Shown here piece by piece: positions 51,998-64,000 of a DNA stretch of 64,000 nt (within the stretch, counting starts at the first letter, position 1; every line of letters begins with the position of its first letter). Both the position numbers and the translations under genes were made by a program. Under the pieces are notes generated by a model. That model was given only the letters and a program-made list of their open reading frames with translations. It did no database searches and was not told where the DNA came from. The stretch is from NCBI GenBank assembly GCA_963662155.1, contig OY759262.1, positions 10,209,000-10,272,999 of the forward strand, written 5' to 3'. The stretch comes from Lamellibrachia columna. Taxonomy: Eukaryota > Annelida > Polychaeta > Sabellida > Siboglinidae.

Positions 51998-52157
51998 CTG
52001 CGTATAGCGTGTTCGTAAGAACTAATTCACGTCCCTCTTCGAATATATCATACAACTGTGTTGTGTCGACGAGTTCCTCTGCAGGTTTACTCGGCAGCTG
52101 AACGCCAGTAACGCTGTCCTTACCGCTGACGCCAAAGAGACTGATTAGATGACACAT
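51998..52157 (-). CDS. Candidate coding exon, unrecognised
   Basis: Minus-strand frame from ATG 52157 with a natural-looking composition (LPSKPAEELVDTTQLYDIFE then EGRELVLTNTLYA), ending at a strong donor CAG|GTATGT at 51997. An internal acceptor GGCGTCAG could make it start later. It lies about 550 bases upstream of GPCR 2 on the same strand, but splicing to that gene's acceptor would not keep the GPCR frame. It may be its 5' UTR exon, an exon of another gene, or chance. Confidence 0.3.
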
Positions 52158-52227
52158 GTGCTTCTCATCCTACATCATCCAATTATACTGCCAATACTCA
52201 ACACCACTGTATTCGACACGACTCCAT

Positions 52228-52600
52228 CAACATGTCCCAGCTTGCACGGCGACAGTCAGCCAACCATATGCCAAACGTTGGCACAATGTTGGCACAACAG
52301 AAGCAATTATTGTTAGCGCAACGTTTGTTTGCTCGTTGGTTAGACGTTGTATCAACACAGCAACATTACGTTGGGCCAACGTCAACAGCATACACAGTAC
52401 CAACGTTACCACAACCACCAACCAACGTTGCTCCAACCACCTGCCAACGTTTCCTCAGCCATCTGCCAAGGTTGCCCCAACCATCTGCCAACATTGCACC
52501 AACCATATACCAACGTTGCGCACCCATATGCCAAACGTTGCGCAAACCATCCGCCAACATTGCCGCAAAATCCACAAACATTTACATGACATATACATGG
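52228..52600. repeat. Degenerate CCAACGTTG tandem repeat
   Basis: Recurrent ACCATATGCCAACGTTGCNC-like units with a period near 21-24 bp and frequent short palindromes CAACGTTG. Open frames on both strands through it are by-products. Confidence 0.75.
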
Positions 52601-52679
52601 TCACTAATCTTATTTTTGTCCACCGTGAGTATGTAAAATGGTGCATTACGTTCAAAATAAATCAGGGAGTTTAATTAGT

Positions 52680-54225
52680 GTCACATTAATTATCACTTAA
52701 TAAACTCTACCTCACCCTGTGAGGTCTTGAGTGCTTATTTTGTCAAACAACTACAAAGTAAGATAACGTTGTCGCCCATTAAACATATTATATTGGGTTA
52801 TTTGTTACTGTGACACCCACGGACATTATTCCTGGTCATTTTGAGCCATTTGGCATGTTTCTGTAGACGCAATTATTGATTTCCTAGCCAAAAAACTACC
52901 TTACCCAGTAAGGTCGAGAATGCGCTCAACATGACCAAGATTTATGTCAATGGATATTACAATAGCATAATCCGAATTTAATATGGGTTAAGCATTACAT
53001 TTGTGTCACAATGTATATTTTGTTGACAAAACAGATACTCGCGGCTTTACGGGGAGGAAATCAGTACCTGCATCCACAGAGAGATACTGAAAAACTCTAA
53101 ATTACCAATGATAACTACAATAGTCACAGTTACAAAAAAACAATTCAGTACGGTTAAAAGGTTACTATCAGTAACTGTCCACACAAAGATGCACATTAGC
53201 TCAACACTACCAGGAATAATGTCAACGTGTACCACAATAAAAAAAAAAAACGTTTTGGCTAAAGGGTAACAATTTTATCTGAAAGGACTCCTACCTGGTA
53301 TTCACAGCAACATGCTAGCTCGTTTGTGCAACTTTTGTACGTCGTTTTTTTGTGTGTGAAATCATTAGACAAACTATGCCATTAATTACTGTTTGGTCGA
53401 ACATTAATTGAAATGAAAATGAAAACGCTAAAAACTCATGAATTTCACCCTTGGCTAAATTTCGTAACGTCGTCTTGTGATCGGCGAGAGGATGTCTATC
53501 TGAAGATCAGCATAGACCCGCACATTGTTTACTTACAAATTATCGATACAATTGAAGATGTGCATTTTTATTAATCAAAATATATTATATATAATTTTCA
53601 GAATCTGTCTCATTTGCCCGGGGAAAAGCAGAACACCCTTAATTCAATTTGTGGGGTCTAATCACTCTAATGGGTTAAAGGTTTTTTTATACGCAATTAA
53701 CGTGGACATTGCGTTGTCCCTTGGGACCACCTCAAACCACCCCGAGGACCACCTGAGGGTCGCGGACCACAGTTTGGGAACCCCTGCCTGCTTTGAATAA
53801 AATATGCATTTTTTATTGCGGATGCTACTTCGATTTTTCACACACTATATATTTTGACTTCTTCAAACCGGATTTGCGATTCACTATGTCAGTTGCCGAT
53901 GGAGTTTTAAGGTGTAATTTTTACAAAATAGGCACTTGCAAGTTCACAGGTTTGGGAGAAGGGAGTGGCACAGCTATGCTGATTGTTGAACTAATATCCT
54001 GTTGATGACCACCACAGGTCAGACTATCATAAAACAAATTGTCAATCCTTTCTCAGCAAGTGAAAGTAAATGGAAATTAATGTATAGTCATTGGCGCCTA
54101 GCCGTTGTTGTGTTACAAACAAGACGAAGTAATGCATCCACATTCAATGTGCTAGGCTAGATATGTTAGTGCATGTTGAATTGATTCAACTGACGTGCTT
54201 GGAAATGAATAGCCCAGTTTAAATA
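52680..54225. other. Intergenic with possible hAT end
   Basis: No gene recognised. 53758-53787 reads GGGTCGCGGACCACAGTTTG + GGAACCCCTG, the typical right end of an hAT/Charlie-like element; I did not find its left partner. 17-bp arms GGACATTATTCCTGGT / ACCAGGAATAATGTC form an inverted repeat at about 52820 and 53207. Confidence 0.5.
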
Positions 54226-54229
54226 ATTT

Positions 54230-54716
54230 GACAGGTGGTGAAGGCGGGTGGTGGAGGCGGGTGGTGGAGACGGGTGGTGGAGACGGGTGGTGGAGGCGGG
54301 TGGTTGAGACGGGTGGTGGAGGCGGGTGGTGGAGACGGGTGGTGGAGACGGGTGGTGGAGGCGGGTGGTGAAGACGGGTGGTGGAGACGGGTGGTGCAGG
54401 CGGGTGGTGGAGGCGGGTGGTGGGGACGGGTGGTGGAGGCGGGTGGTGAAGGCGGGTGGTGGAGGCGGGTGGTGGAGGCGGGTGGTGGAGGCGGGTGGTG
54501 GAGACGGGTGGTGGAGGCGGGTGGTGGAGACGGGTGGTGGAGACGGGTTGTGGAGGCGGGTGGTGGAGGCGGGTGGTGGAGGCGGGTGGTGGAGACGGGT
54601 GGTGGAGACGGGTGGTGGGGACGGGTGGTGGAGGCGGGTGGTGGAGGCGGGTGGTGGAGACGGGTGGTGGAGACGGGTGGTGGAGGCGGGTGGTGGAGGC
54701 GGGTGGTGGAGACAGC
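54230..54716. repeat. 13-bp G-rich minisatellite
   Basis: About 37 copies of CGGGTGGTGGAGR (R = A or G). All frames on both strands are open because 13 is coprime to 3; the WWRRVVE and PPPVSTTRLHH peptides are artefacts. The plus strand is strongly G-rich with regularly spaced G-runs. Confidence 0.96.
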
Positions 54717-54851
54717 AATGAAAGAAGAAGGGGAACAAAATCTACTTCAGGGATAAAGAGGCGAGCAACAAAACATGCTAACAAAATTAATGATTATGAT
54801 GATGATGGAATTTATTTTATTGATCTTTAATCTGATTGTCTAAAGCCCACA

Positions 54852-54944
<93 letters not shown>
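54852..54944. repeat. (TA)n microsatellite
   Basis: About 46 uninterrupted TA dinucleotides. Confidence 0.97.
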
Positions 54945-54946
<2 letters not shown>

Positions 54947-54949
54947 AGT

Positions 54950-55494
54950 TGTCAACAGTGTCAAAGGTTGCGCTCATGTAGAGCAGCACTTCAAGCACAC
55001 CCTTCTTTCTGTCTACGGAACGGAGAAGGTCGTCCTGGATGACACAAGCGCCGTCTCAGTGCTGCGATATTGTCTATAATTTTATTATGCACTTTGGAAA
55101 GTGTCCAAAATATTATTACTTTCTAGGTGCTGGCGAAGTTGTACTGCCACGTGGCGCTCCAATAACTGACACAAATGATAAGTTTGATAATTATATGTCA
55201 AGTTAATTAGCCTAAATAATTTCCGCCGTCAAAAATATTTTTCGCTTGGTGTATCTGCGCATGCACGAGTCGGTAGTTGATCATCAATTTGTTAATGACA
55301 TAAACATATTATAGATACAATAATATGTGCTGTATATAATAACATTATAACAAAGAATGTCGACTACGGGAAATAATGGATGAATTTCCACTTTCTGTCG
55401 TAAAATATGAAAAAAAGTAAATAAAAAATATAAAGCGGCATTTTCCCCATGCACACACGTTGGTGCAGCTAAATGTTAATTATATGTGTGGGGG

Positions 55495-55546
<52 letters not shown>

Positions 55547-57230
55547 TGTATGTGTATACGCTCTATAACTAGAAACGCTCGTGTTTCAATATACGCGCAT
55601 GCTCAGAGACACCAAGCGGACAATGTTTGTCCGTGGATATGGCACGTAACGCGGAGGAAATTCTCAAACTGCAGACCCCAACCTGACAGCTACCCGTGTG
55701 GGGTTTGGGAAATGGCAGCACATCACTCGGTGCCCCGTTGAACCAGAACCAAGAACATGACATACGACGATGTTATGATGCACATTGTAATTGCTTTATA
55801 AATAGCTCAGCCACTCACATAATACATCACAAATTAATGGAACATTTTGAATGTTTGCGATGAAGCCCAGTGTGTGTGTGTGCCGCGGGTTTGCTGGCTA
55901 CACTGATTGGTGAATTCTTATAGACCGGTGGACATGAAACACACTACAGCCATGTGTCTGGTGGGTACATCAGCACACACATACCTTGTTCCTGTGAATA
56001 TTACCACTTTGCGTCAGCATTGTTAGCTTAGTAAATTCCTCATTACATATGCAATCGGTTGGCTACTGTTCGACCCAGGATCTCACTACACCAAGATGCT
56101 ATGATACATTTAAGAGCATCATAGCACATTTTGAGACACAAAACAGTTCGTTTTGTGCGCATAGTTTTGTTGAATTAAACATTACGATTTCGTGTTTTAA
56201 TTACACGCGCGCGCGCACCAGAAAGACTACGACAGACGTAGCGTGAGTACCAATTTTCAAACAGCCAGGTGATCAAAGTCAAAAGTTAATCAGCCGTTGA
56301 GTCCGTACTGCGAAATGTCAAGAAGCGAATATAAGCCATTTTATGCGACAGGACAGCTGCAGTTACACACGCGCCGTTGTGAAGAAAACGCCTAATTGGA
56401 ATTATTGATATTGTTGACTGCGTGTGAGAGAAGGACACAGTTCATTCTACAAAGGTTCCTGCATTGTTTATTGTGGATGATTCAAGACTGGCAACTATTT
56501 TCTCTCTCACATGGCGTGCCATTGTTACATTCGTAGCATCGTTTTGCTGACTTTATGGACACCGAATTCTATAAACCATAATAATTCATGAAAATACTAA
56601 ATCACCATGTTCAAAAGGCAAGCAAACCAATGTGCAACGCTCAGTACACTCTTTAACATAGATATCAATATCGCCTACATCTACATAAATCAATGCTCTT
56701 CAACTGGTCCGCTAAAATGTAGAACGATCTCCCCATATTTGTAGTTATCACCAGCTGGAAGCCATTGGCTGGTCTTTCAAGCCATACACTATTGATGTAT
56801 TTTATTCTTTCCTTGCTTCTAGTATCCTTCTATGTTTCCTTCAATAACGTTTCTCCAATCTGATCCTTCCTATAGCTCATACTATACTCCTGTTAGGAAT
56901 TCAAGTGACACCAGAACTCCGGTCAATGTGGTAGGAAATTAACTTCCTTCATTCTGTACGGTTCTTTCGCAGTTCGGTTCTTTGTTTCTATAGCTGCCTT
57001 CCGCAAAATGTGAAAATATATTTTCAGTAAATTACATTTTACCCCCAAACGTCGGCGGTCCTTCGATACAAATAATTACTTTTGCACTGTTCATGATATT
57101 GTGAGTAGCATACCTTACCTTATGATACCTTATGACGATTCTGATCACAGGATCCAGTTGATTCCTCCATGATCAGTTCTTCAGTATCAAATATTTTTAT
57201 ATCATAATTTCCGGTTCCATTAGTTATTGT
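54950..57230. other. Intergenic with (GTGC)n
   Basis: Contains a (GTGC)n run at 55494-55549, a (GC)n stretch near 56207-56216 and no convincing exon. The stretch just right of 57100 may be 3' sequence of the LINE that follows. Confidence 0.5.
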
Positions 57231-57239
57231 TAAAGGAGA

Positions 57240-59290
57240 TTCATAGTCTTATATTATTGCCTGGATAGACCAGAATTTGTCTAGTTTGTTTTTAAATGAG
57301 TTAATTGATCTAGCTTGTATTACAGAGTTTGGGAGACTATTCCATGGTTCAGCCATTCTAAGAGGAATGCATTTTTTCTTAGATTTATTTTTGCTCTTTG
57401 GGTAAATAATTTAAGGGAGTGTCCTCTATTTCCTGATCTTAGTGTCACATCCTCCCATTTCAGGAGGTTTGGTGCAGGTTCATTATCGTACTGTTCGTGC
57501 ATTATTTTATAGACTTCTATCATGTCTCCTCGTAGCCTTCGGTATGCTAATGTGGGTAGCTTCAGTAAGTTTAGTCTTTCTATATATGATAAATCCCTCA
57601 TACCAGGTAGTTCTTTTGTGGCCCTTCTCTGGACGTTTTTCTATTGCTATTTTATGTTTTATCTTATATGGATACCATACTGCTACGGCATAATCTAGGT
57701 GAGATCTAACCATTGTCTTATATAGTGGCAAGAAAGTGTGTGTGTCTAGGAATTGGAAGGTTCTTCGGATTATGTTTTGGCATTTTGGTTGTTTTATTTA
57801 CCACTTGGTTTATGTGATCATCAAATGACAATTTTTAATCGATAATTACACCTAAGTCAGTTTGCGAATGTGAATGTTTAACATTATTACTTGTAATGAA
57901 ATATTCATTTTCACCTATGTTATTTTTTCCAATTTCCATATGTTTACATTTGTCTGGGTGAAATTTTAATAACCATTTGTCGCTCCATTGTTCTAGGATG
58001 CTTAAATCTTTTTGTAGTATATCCTGGTAATTTTTATTTGTTATGGCTCTAAATATCTTAATGTCATCAGGACATCCTAGGACAGATCCCTGCGGTATCC
58101 CTGATGTTACTTTGTGCCAGTTTGATTCTTTTCCATTTACTGCTACCTTTTGTCGTATATTTGTGATGAATGCCTCTATCCAGTTAATTAAATCATTCCT
58201 AATGTAAAAACGTTTAAATTTACTTAGTCTCTTATGTGGCACGGTATCAAAAGCCTTTTGAAAATCCATATAAATAACATGTGTAATTACCCTTATCCAT
58301 TTCTGAGGTCCAGTCATCTAGTATTTTAATTAGTTGGAGAACTGTTGATCTGCCAGAGATAAAACCATATTTTTGTTGACTGAACATGTAACTGATGATG
58401 CGATTTCTAATAATGTTTTCCATGCATTTACAAACTACGCTTGTTAGGCTTATTGGACGGTAGTTGCAAGCTAATTTCTTGTTTCCTTTTTTATATATTG
58501 TTGATATTTTGGCATCCTTCCATTCATCAGGAATACTTGAAGTTTTTATCGATTTTTCAAACATTTTTGTAATGGGAGACAGATATTTTCTGACAACTCA
58601 ATTAGTAATCTGGCACCTATTTCATCAGGGCCAGGCGATTTGCTTATATTAAGTTCTTTTAATGTTAGTAATATTATGTTTTCAGTTACTTTTAGCTCAT
58701 CCATCGCTAATTTATTGTTTACTTTGGGTGTAGTTGGGATAGACCCTGTCTGTTCAGTAGTGAATACACTGGAGAAGTAGTTGGCAAGAATATTTGCTTT
58801 TTCTTCGTCTTCAGTTGTTGTTTGGGATTTCGGATTTGTGTGGTCTATATTCAGTTCCCAAATTCCTTGTTTAACTGTAGTTTATTATTTATAATAGTTC
58901 CAGAAGACTTTAGGGTTTTTCTTGGTTTGAGTGGCTAAATTTCGTTCAAACTCCTTTCCGAGTTTTCTGGTTAAAGCTCGGATTTTATTCCTGCTTTTAC
59001 AATACTCTAAATATAGTCTATTTTTACGTCTAATTAGTTTTCTGGTGTTTGCATTCAGGGGGACATTTCCCTTTCTGTGATTTGAAACTTCTTTTTGAGG
59101 TACGTATTTATCTTCTAATAATTTTAGTACTGTTTTAAGGATTTCCCATTGGTCGTTAACGTTGTCTTTACAGTCTTTAATTTTCTCTTCCCAATCTAAT
59201 CCCGAAAACTCTTTCCTCATTCCTTCATAATTTGCCTTATTAAACAGCTTCCCTTTTTTAGTATATACATGTAATGTATACTACTATCGT
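57240..59290 (-). mobile_element. Decayed CR1/L2-group LINE (reverse transcriptase)
   Basis: In minus-strand order: a pre-RT region (59220-58885, DKYVPQKEVSNHRKGNVP, KNPKVFWNYYK); an RT start (58564-58247, IPDEWKDAKISTIYKKGNKK then NYRPISLTSVVCKCMENII and GFISGRST); the first catalytic block VIYMDFQKAFDTVPHKRL; GIPQGSVLG; then DDIKIF, DKWLLKFHPDKCKHM, LGVIID, HLDYAVAVWYPYK and a C-terminal RLNLLKLPTLAYRRLRGDMI segment ending near 57320. Frameshifts at about 58290 and 57840, plus a deletion of about 30 residues between GIPQGSVLG and the Asp-Asp of the catalytic FADD box, show it is inactive. The endonuclease domain is missing (5' truncation near 59290). Confidence 0.88.
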
Positions 59291-59299
59291 GCTTAGTGA

Positions 59300-60040
59300 T
59301 TCTAGTTTGTTGCATCTCTGAGCTAGGGTTCCTGGGGATTAGGCGTGTCATTATTATTGTTGTTATTATTAATGCGTGTGACACGCCATAATTTATTTAA
59401 CATGTATTAAGTCCAGTCACATTCGATTGTCCGTTTACGCCCGTTGATCTGTGACGCAATGGCGAATGCAATTGAATTACACGAATTGTTCACGAAAAAA
59501 CGTCATTGCGACCTTTACGTCATATTTTGTTGTGTCAACGTCGTAATTTCAAACACAGAGGTGAGCGAAAATAGACAAAAACAACACTGTGAGTGTTGAT
59601 ATGAACGGGATATTTTATTTAATATAACAACACCCAAGGCGTGGATCATGAACAGACAACCAAGCATATCGTCAAGCTCAGCCTCAGGTATGCAATAACC
59701 ACGAATCGACTCGATGTTAGTAAATATCAACTTATGGTCTATATCGATTACAATGGTGAATTACAAGCACACGTCAGCATAAGATCTCAGTTACAATCAC
59801 AGCACTTCAAAACAATCAGCCATAATTACGGTGCTTCAAAAATCAATTCCAGTTAGGCTTATAATTCAAATAGCAGTGCTTCACGAAGGATCAGTTAGAA
59901 TGGTAAATACGTTGATTACAATTACGTTGGTTTGTAAAAAAAATAATAGGGTATTAGGTGAATTCAAGCCTTCTAGTGGCCAGTTTGGGTATGACATCAT
60001 AAAAGCTCAGTTTATATAAAAATTAGTTCTAAAAATCAGT
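59300..60040. other. Intergenic, simple-sequence rich
   Basis: Includes ATTATTATTGTTGTTATTAT near 59350 and ATTACAATTGCAATTACAAT-like words near 60040-60075. No gene recognised. Confidence 0.5.
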
Positions 60041-60149
60041 TACAATTGCAATTACAATGTAATCGTAATTCATTATACATTACCAATTACATTCTAAGCC
60101 AACCCGTCAGTGCTAGTATGGCGAACACCGTTCAACAGAGTGACATATA

Positions 60150-60665
60150 CGGTATTCGCCGGTATATGTCACTTTCTGTCTCTAAAACTATTGCAACAGC
60201 TGTCGTTAGCAGCAGACTTGATTACTGCAATTCCCTCCTTCATAATATTGCTATCAAGGATATTACAAAACTTCAACGTGTCCAAAATTGTCTGGCTAGG
60301 GTAGTTACACGATCTCCTCGTTTCTCTCTCTCAGTGCCACTTCTAAAATCATTGCATTGGCTCCCTGTGCGATATTGCATTATTTTTAAGATCTGTACAA
60401 TTACCTATCAAGCCCTTTCAACCAAACAACCTGCATATTTACATTCAATGCTCACTCCAGCAAGACAGCCCAGACAGCTTCGGTCGTCTGGTTCTGGTTT
60501 ACTTTCTGTTCCCAGAGTTAAGACAAACGCTGGAACTCGAGCTTTCTCGGTTGCCGCACCAACCCTGTGGAATTCACTCCCCGACAGCATAAAATCAGCA
60601 AGAAATATAGCTTCATTTCGCCGTAATCTGAAAACCTATCTTTTCAAAATGGCCTATCCTCCTTA
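60150..60665 (+). mobile_element. LINE reverse-transcriptase C-terminus, second family
   Basis: One open frame reads SKTIATAVVSSRLDYCNSLL, KLQRVQNCLARVVTRSPRFS, SLHWLPVRYCIIFKICTITY, then PRVKTNAGTRAFSVAAPTLW and NSLPDSIKSARNIASFRRNL, ending KTYLFKMAYPP with a stop at 60663-60665. This is the classic C-terminal region of L2-type LINE polymerases. It is 5'-truncated but the remaining frame is intact, so it is younger than the LINE at 57.2-59.3 kb. Confidence 0.87.
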
Positions 60666-61013
60666 GCTTCTTGGCACCTCCATCCATCGGTTGACGACTT
60701 TTTGCATTGCACATGGTCACGAGAATGCCTAATCCGTCGGTTTTGTGTCGCCACTGAGCTTGGATTTTCCGAGGATATTGGCGCCAAAGAAGTCTTTTTA
60801 TTATTACTATTATTATAGAGTCACTTCGGGCCGTAGCAATTTGCTTCTATTAAGAGGCTAATTTACTTAAATTGCACAATTGAATACACCGGGAATAGGG
60901 AATGATAATGTCCCAGCCAAAATATTGGCTTCTACTAAACGGCTGATTCTGTTATCCGTGACTGTGTTAAGCGGAGTCCATTGTATAGTGATGTGTATGT
61001 GTGTGGCTGTCAG

Positions 61014-61129
61014 AGGGAGAGGTGCTGATCGCCGCGGCCAGTCCGACGTTCTGCGAGCACTTGCTGAAGATCTTCTCCATCTTCCTCCTCGTCGCCGCCT
61101 CCCCATTCTCATTCTACTTCAGCGTCCAG
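61014..61129 (+). CDS. Single exon, stomatin-family-like membrane hairpin
   Basis: Acceptor TGGCTGTCAG, donor CAG|GTAAGT. It encodes GEVLIAAASPTFCEHLLKIF then SIFLLVAASPFSFYFSVQ. The hydrophobic segment with a central Pro (LLVAASPFSFYFSVQ), followed directly by a phase-0 donor, matches the position in stomatin-like proteins where an ILTFPISI-type hairpin precedes the VVQEYERAVIFRLG start of the SPFH/band-7 domain. The acceptor could be either of two overlapping AGs. I could not find the next exon (band-7 start) between here and 64000, nor the first exon, so the family call rests on about 38 residues. Confidence 0.45.
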
Positions 61130-61139
61130 GTAAGTGTGT

Positions 61140-62930
61140 CAGCGCACCGCTCAACGGTGCCCCGAACGGCACATTTAAAGTAAACGATAGACTTGGTGGC
61201 CAACCTAATTTGAATACAATAGATCCTACTCATATTTTTAATCGCCAACAAATCTATGTGAAACTTTAGTCATCAAACCCATCGTCACCAGTCATATGTT
61301 TTAAATGATACAGCTTCTGGCTAGACAAAAACTGATATAATGTGAGTTAAGTCAAATATTTTAAGTTATGCTTTCTGGTCACAAAGAACGACAGCGTTAG
61401 TTGACTACGAACGATAAATCTGATCTGAACACCTACACGTTTGTGATAAAATGTTAATCTTCATTCATATTTGACAACACTAGAGACGATATGGTTAGTT
61501 AGGATGCTTTCTCTACCCTATATTTGTTAGCATATCTCGTAGAATTTTTTATATTTTGTAGCATGCGTTGTCCCATAAAAAGGCTCCCCGATTTCTTGCT
61601 GCCATTCGCAGTTCGCGATGGTTATTATGATTATAATTATGGTTATTAGGCCATGATTATAATTTATGTATGTCGCGATTTATTGTTAATTCATTTCGTC
61701 GCGAAAATTGTGTCCCCATAGAGAACTACTGCAATGAGTTATAAAGCAGTAAAGTGACATTTTCTTACTGATGCATCTACGAGGTCGCATAAGTCCCAAA
61801 AGGGTATAGAATTACGTATTGGTGGCTGGTGGTTCGGTCGTCAACACGTTACGAAACAAAACATAGTGGCGCCACCTAACGGGTTAAACTGGAATTGATG
61901 CACGTTGACTCTATTGAGAATATCAGAACCGCTCAGCGGGATGGGTAGTTTCTTAGTAACCATGTGACGTCAGTTAAATCGTATTCTTTCATTGATCTTT
62001 AATGTAATTGTCTATATAGAACGAAAGCGAACCAATATGGCAGTTTTGGCAAATCCATCGCAGCTAGGGACAATCGCTTGAGGCCTTTTTCCTGTCCGTG
62101 TTTTGAAACATTTAAACCATGGTAAAATACCATGGTGTTTTGGAACAGGTAACCATCAGAGCTACCACATCTCACGCATTTGGCGTGAGACTCACGCATT
62201 TGACTTCCGTCTCACCGTCTCACGCTCTCACGCAACTAACTGTAAAATCTCACGCATATTGCTAAATTTCACACACATCGGTAAATATCACGTATATTGG
62301 CCGTTTCAACAGATAATAATACAAATATATACGCTAATTTCCATGCACGTGTTCACATAGACATTATTTCTACGCACGTGTTCACATAGACATTATTTCC
62401 ATGCACGTGTTCACATAGACATTATTTCCTTGAACGTGTTCACATAGACATTATTTCCATGCACGTGCTGATAGCGCAGAGCGTCCAGGGAATCCACGAT
62501 GTTATTCTTATCATAACTAGACACCCCTTGTTGACATTTCAGAGTTTGGATCCGCCCATGATCTCACGCATATCTCCGGACACAACTTGGCAGCTCTGAA
62601 CTATGGTTATACCATACAAATACCATATACAATATATGAAAAAGCATGGTCTACCACAGTTTATTATGAATGTCATAGTATACCACGGTATACCATGTAA
62701 TATAACGAAATGGCCACACAATGGCAGACTATGTAATTCTGTGGTAGGCCTATATTTTCACAAGGGAGGGCTGCATACATGCATGAGTATCATGACTATG
62801 TTTCGGTATAAAACATTATTGACAATATGCGCCTTTGTGGTTTGAACCAATATTAACCACTGTACATATTTCGGACTTTGAGAACTTGCGAGACCACCTT
62901 TAAGCAACTGACCATTTTTAATGGACAACA
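61140..62930. other. Probable intron or intergenic sequence
   Basis: No further exon recognised. Repeats: a 30-bp unit CATGCACGTGTTCACATAGA + CATTATTTC about four times at 62342-62466 (each with an E-box-like CACGTG or AACGTG), and CTCACGCATTTG-type words at 62170-62240. Confidence 0.5.
62342..62466. repeat. 30-bp tandem repeat containing CACGTG
   Basis: About four copies of GCACGTGTTCACATAGACAT + TATTTCCAT with few changes. The CACGTG lies at the same phase in each full unit. Confidence 0.9.
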
Positions 62931-62937
62931 ACCTGGA

Positions 62938-63584
<647 letters not shown>

Positions 63585-63599
63585 AAGCTTTATTTCACG

Positions 63600-64000
63600 A
63601 TGGTGACCATGTCACGTTTATCGATTGATTTTCAATGGGCCATCAATCACATCCACTCAGTTACATAACGAAGATAAAATATACACGTCAAAACAATATA
63701 TAAACTAAATAAAACATAAATAAATACCTACGTAAAACGTGTCATTACAATAAAAAAATTATATAAATAAATATTTTATATAAATAAAAAAATTAATCCA
63801 ATTAAAATCATTGAGTTTACAATAAAAAAAAATATTATACTGTATATATAAATGATAAATATATAAATACATTATAAATAAAAATATTAATTAATTAATT
63901 AATATATATCAATAAATTGTTTGCCAGCTAGAACGAATTTCACAAATGCGCCACCTGGTGTTAGCCGCATTAGTAAATCCTTTTAAAACAATAATATAAA
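63600..64000. other. AT-rich right edge with CTCF-like word
   Basis: Very AT-rich sequence with ATAAATAAA-type words. 63948-63960 read on the minus strand is CACCAGGTGGCGC, a full match to CASYAGRKGGCRS. No coding sequence recognised. Confidence 0.5.

Noticed and set aside
54152..54830. Open frames of 124-210 codons on both strands (Trp/Arg/Gly and Pro/Thr/His repeats)
   Set aside because: 13-bp minisatellite artefact; every frame on both strands is open.
60046..60666. A single-copy host protein of 206 residues
   Set aside because: The sequence is the standard C-terminal region of a LINE polymerase; it is a truncated retrotransposon copy.

Overview
This window is animal nuclear DNA. It has intron-rich genes with consensus GT/AG splice sites, fossils of several eukaryotic transposon classes, tRNA-derived SINEs and abundant microsatellites and minisatellites. 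Gene content and repeat types fit a marine invertebrate bilaterian (lancelet, hemichordate, mollusc or similar). I cannot fix the phylum from sequence alone.

Layout. About 1-3.1 kb holds no recognised gene. At 3.18-3.56 kb on the minus strand lies the first coding exon of a multi-pass membrane protein, tetraspanin-like in layout; the rest of the gene should lie to the left. Between 3.8 and 5.5 kb are two transposon fossils, a LINE reverse-transcriptase tail (minus) and a Tc1-like transposase (plus). The dominant gene, 7.54-37.01 kb on the plus strand, is an orthologue of YLPM1 (ZAP3). I could build it as 20 coding exons, all in consistent phase, giving about 1,765 residues. The product has a Gln/Pro-rich N-terminus, a large 12-residue repeat block, RS/RD-rich linkers, a P-loop kinase-like domain (GPPGSGKT) and a C-terminal PP1-docking RVRW motif. 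Its introns are loaded with minisatellites, several of which run directly up to 3' splice sites.

37-45 kb holds a probable 3' UTR, a decayed pogo/Tigger-like transposase with a 10-residue repeat tail, and small inverted-repeat elements. 45.8-52 kb carries two tandem paralogous class A-like GPCR genes on the minus strand, each with its coding region in one exon directly after a conserved 3' splice site. Both have degenerate DRY and NPxxY motifs. 54-55 kb is minisatellite and (TA)n. 57.2-59.3 kb is a decayed CR1/L2-group LINE (minus). 60.05-60.67 kb is a second LINE C-terminus (plus). At 61.01-61.13 kb is one exon resembling the membrane hairpin of stomatin-family proteins. The window ends in a 0.65 kb (AGT)n array.

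The genes show no operon-like cooperation; they are independent neighbours. I found no CRISPR array, no rRNA and no functional tRNA gene. The features most worth a second look are the coupling of tandem repeats to YLPM1 splice acceptors (including a 92-bp repeat that copies an acceptor plus the start of an exon), the YLPM1 coding repeat expansion, a 2.2-kb TIR-bounded insertion that splits a minisatellite, and the divergent GPCR pair.
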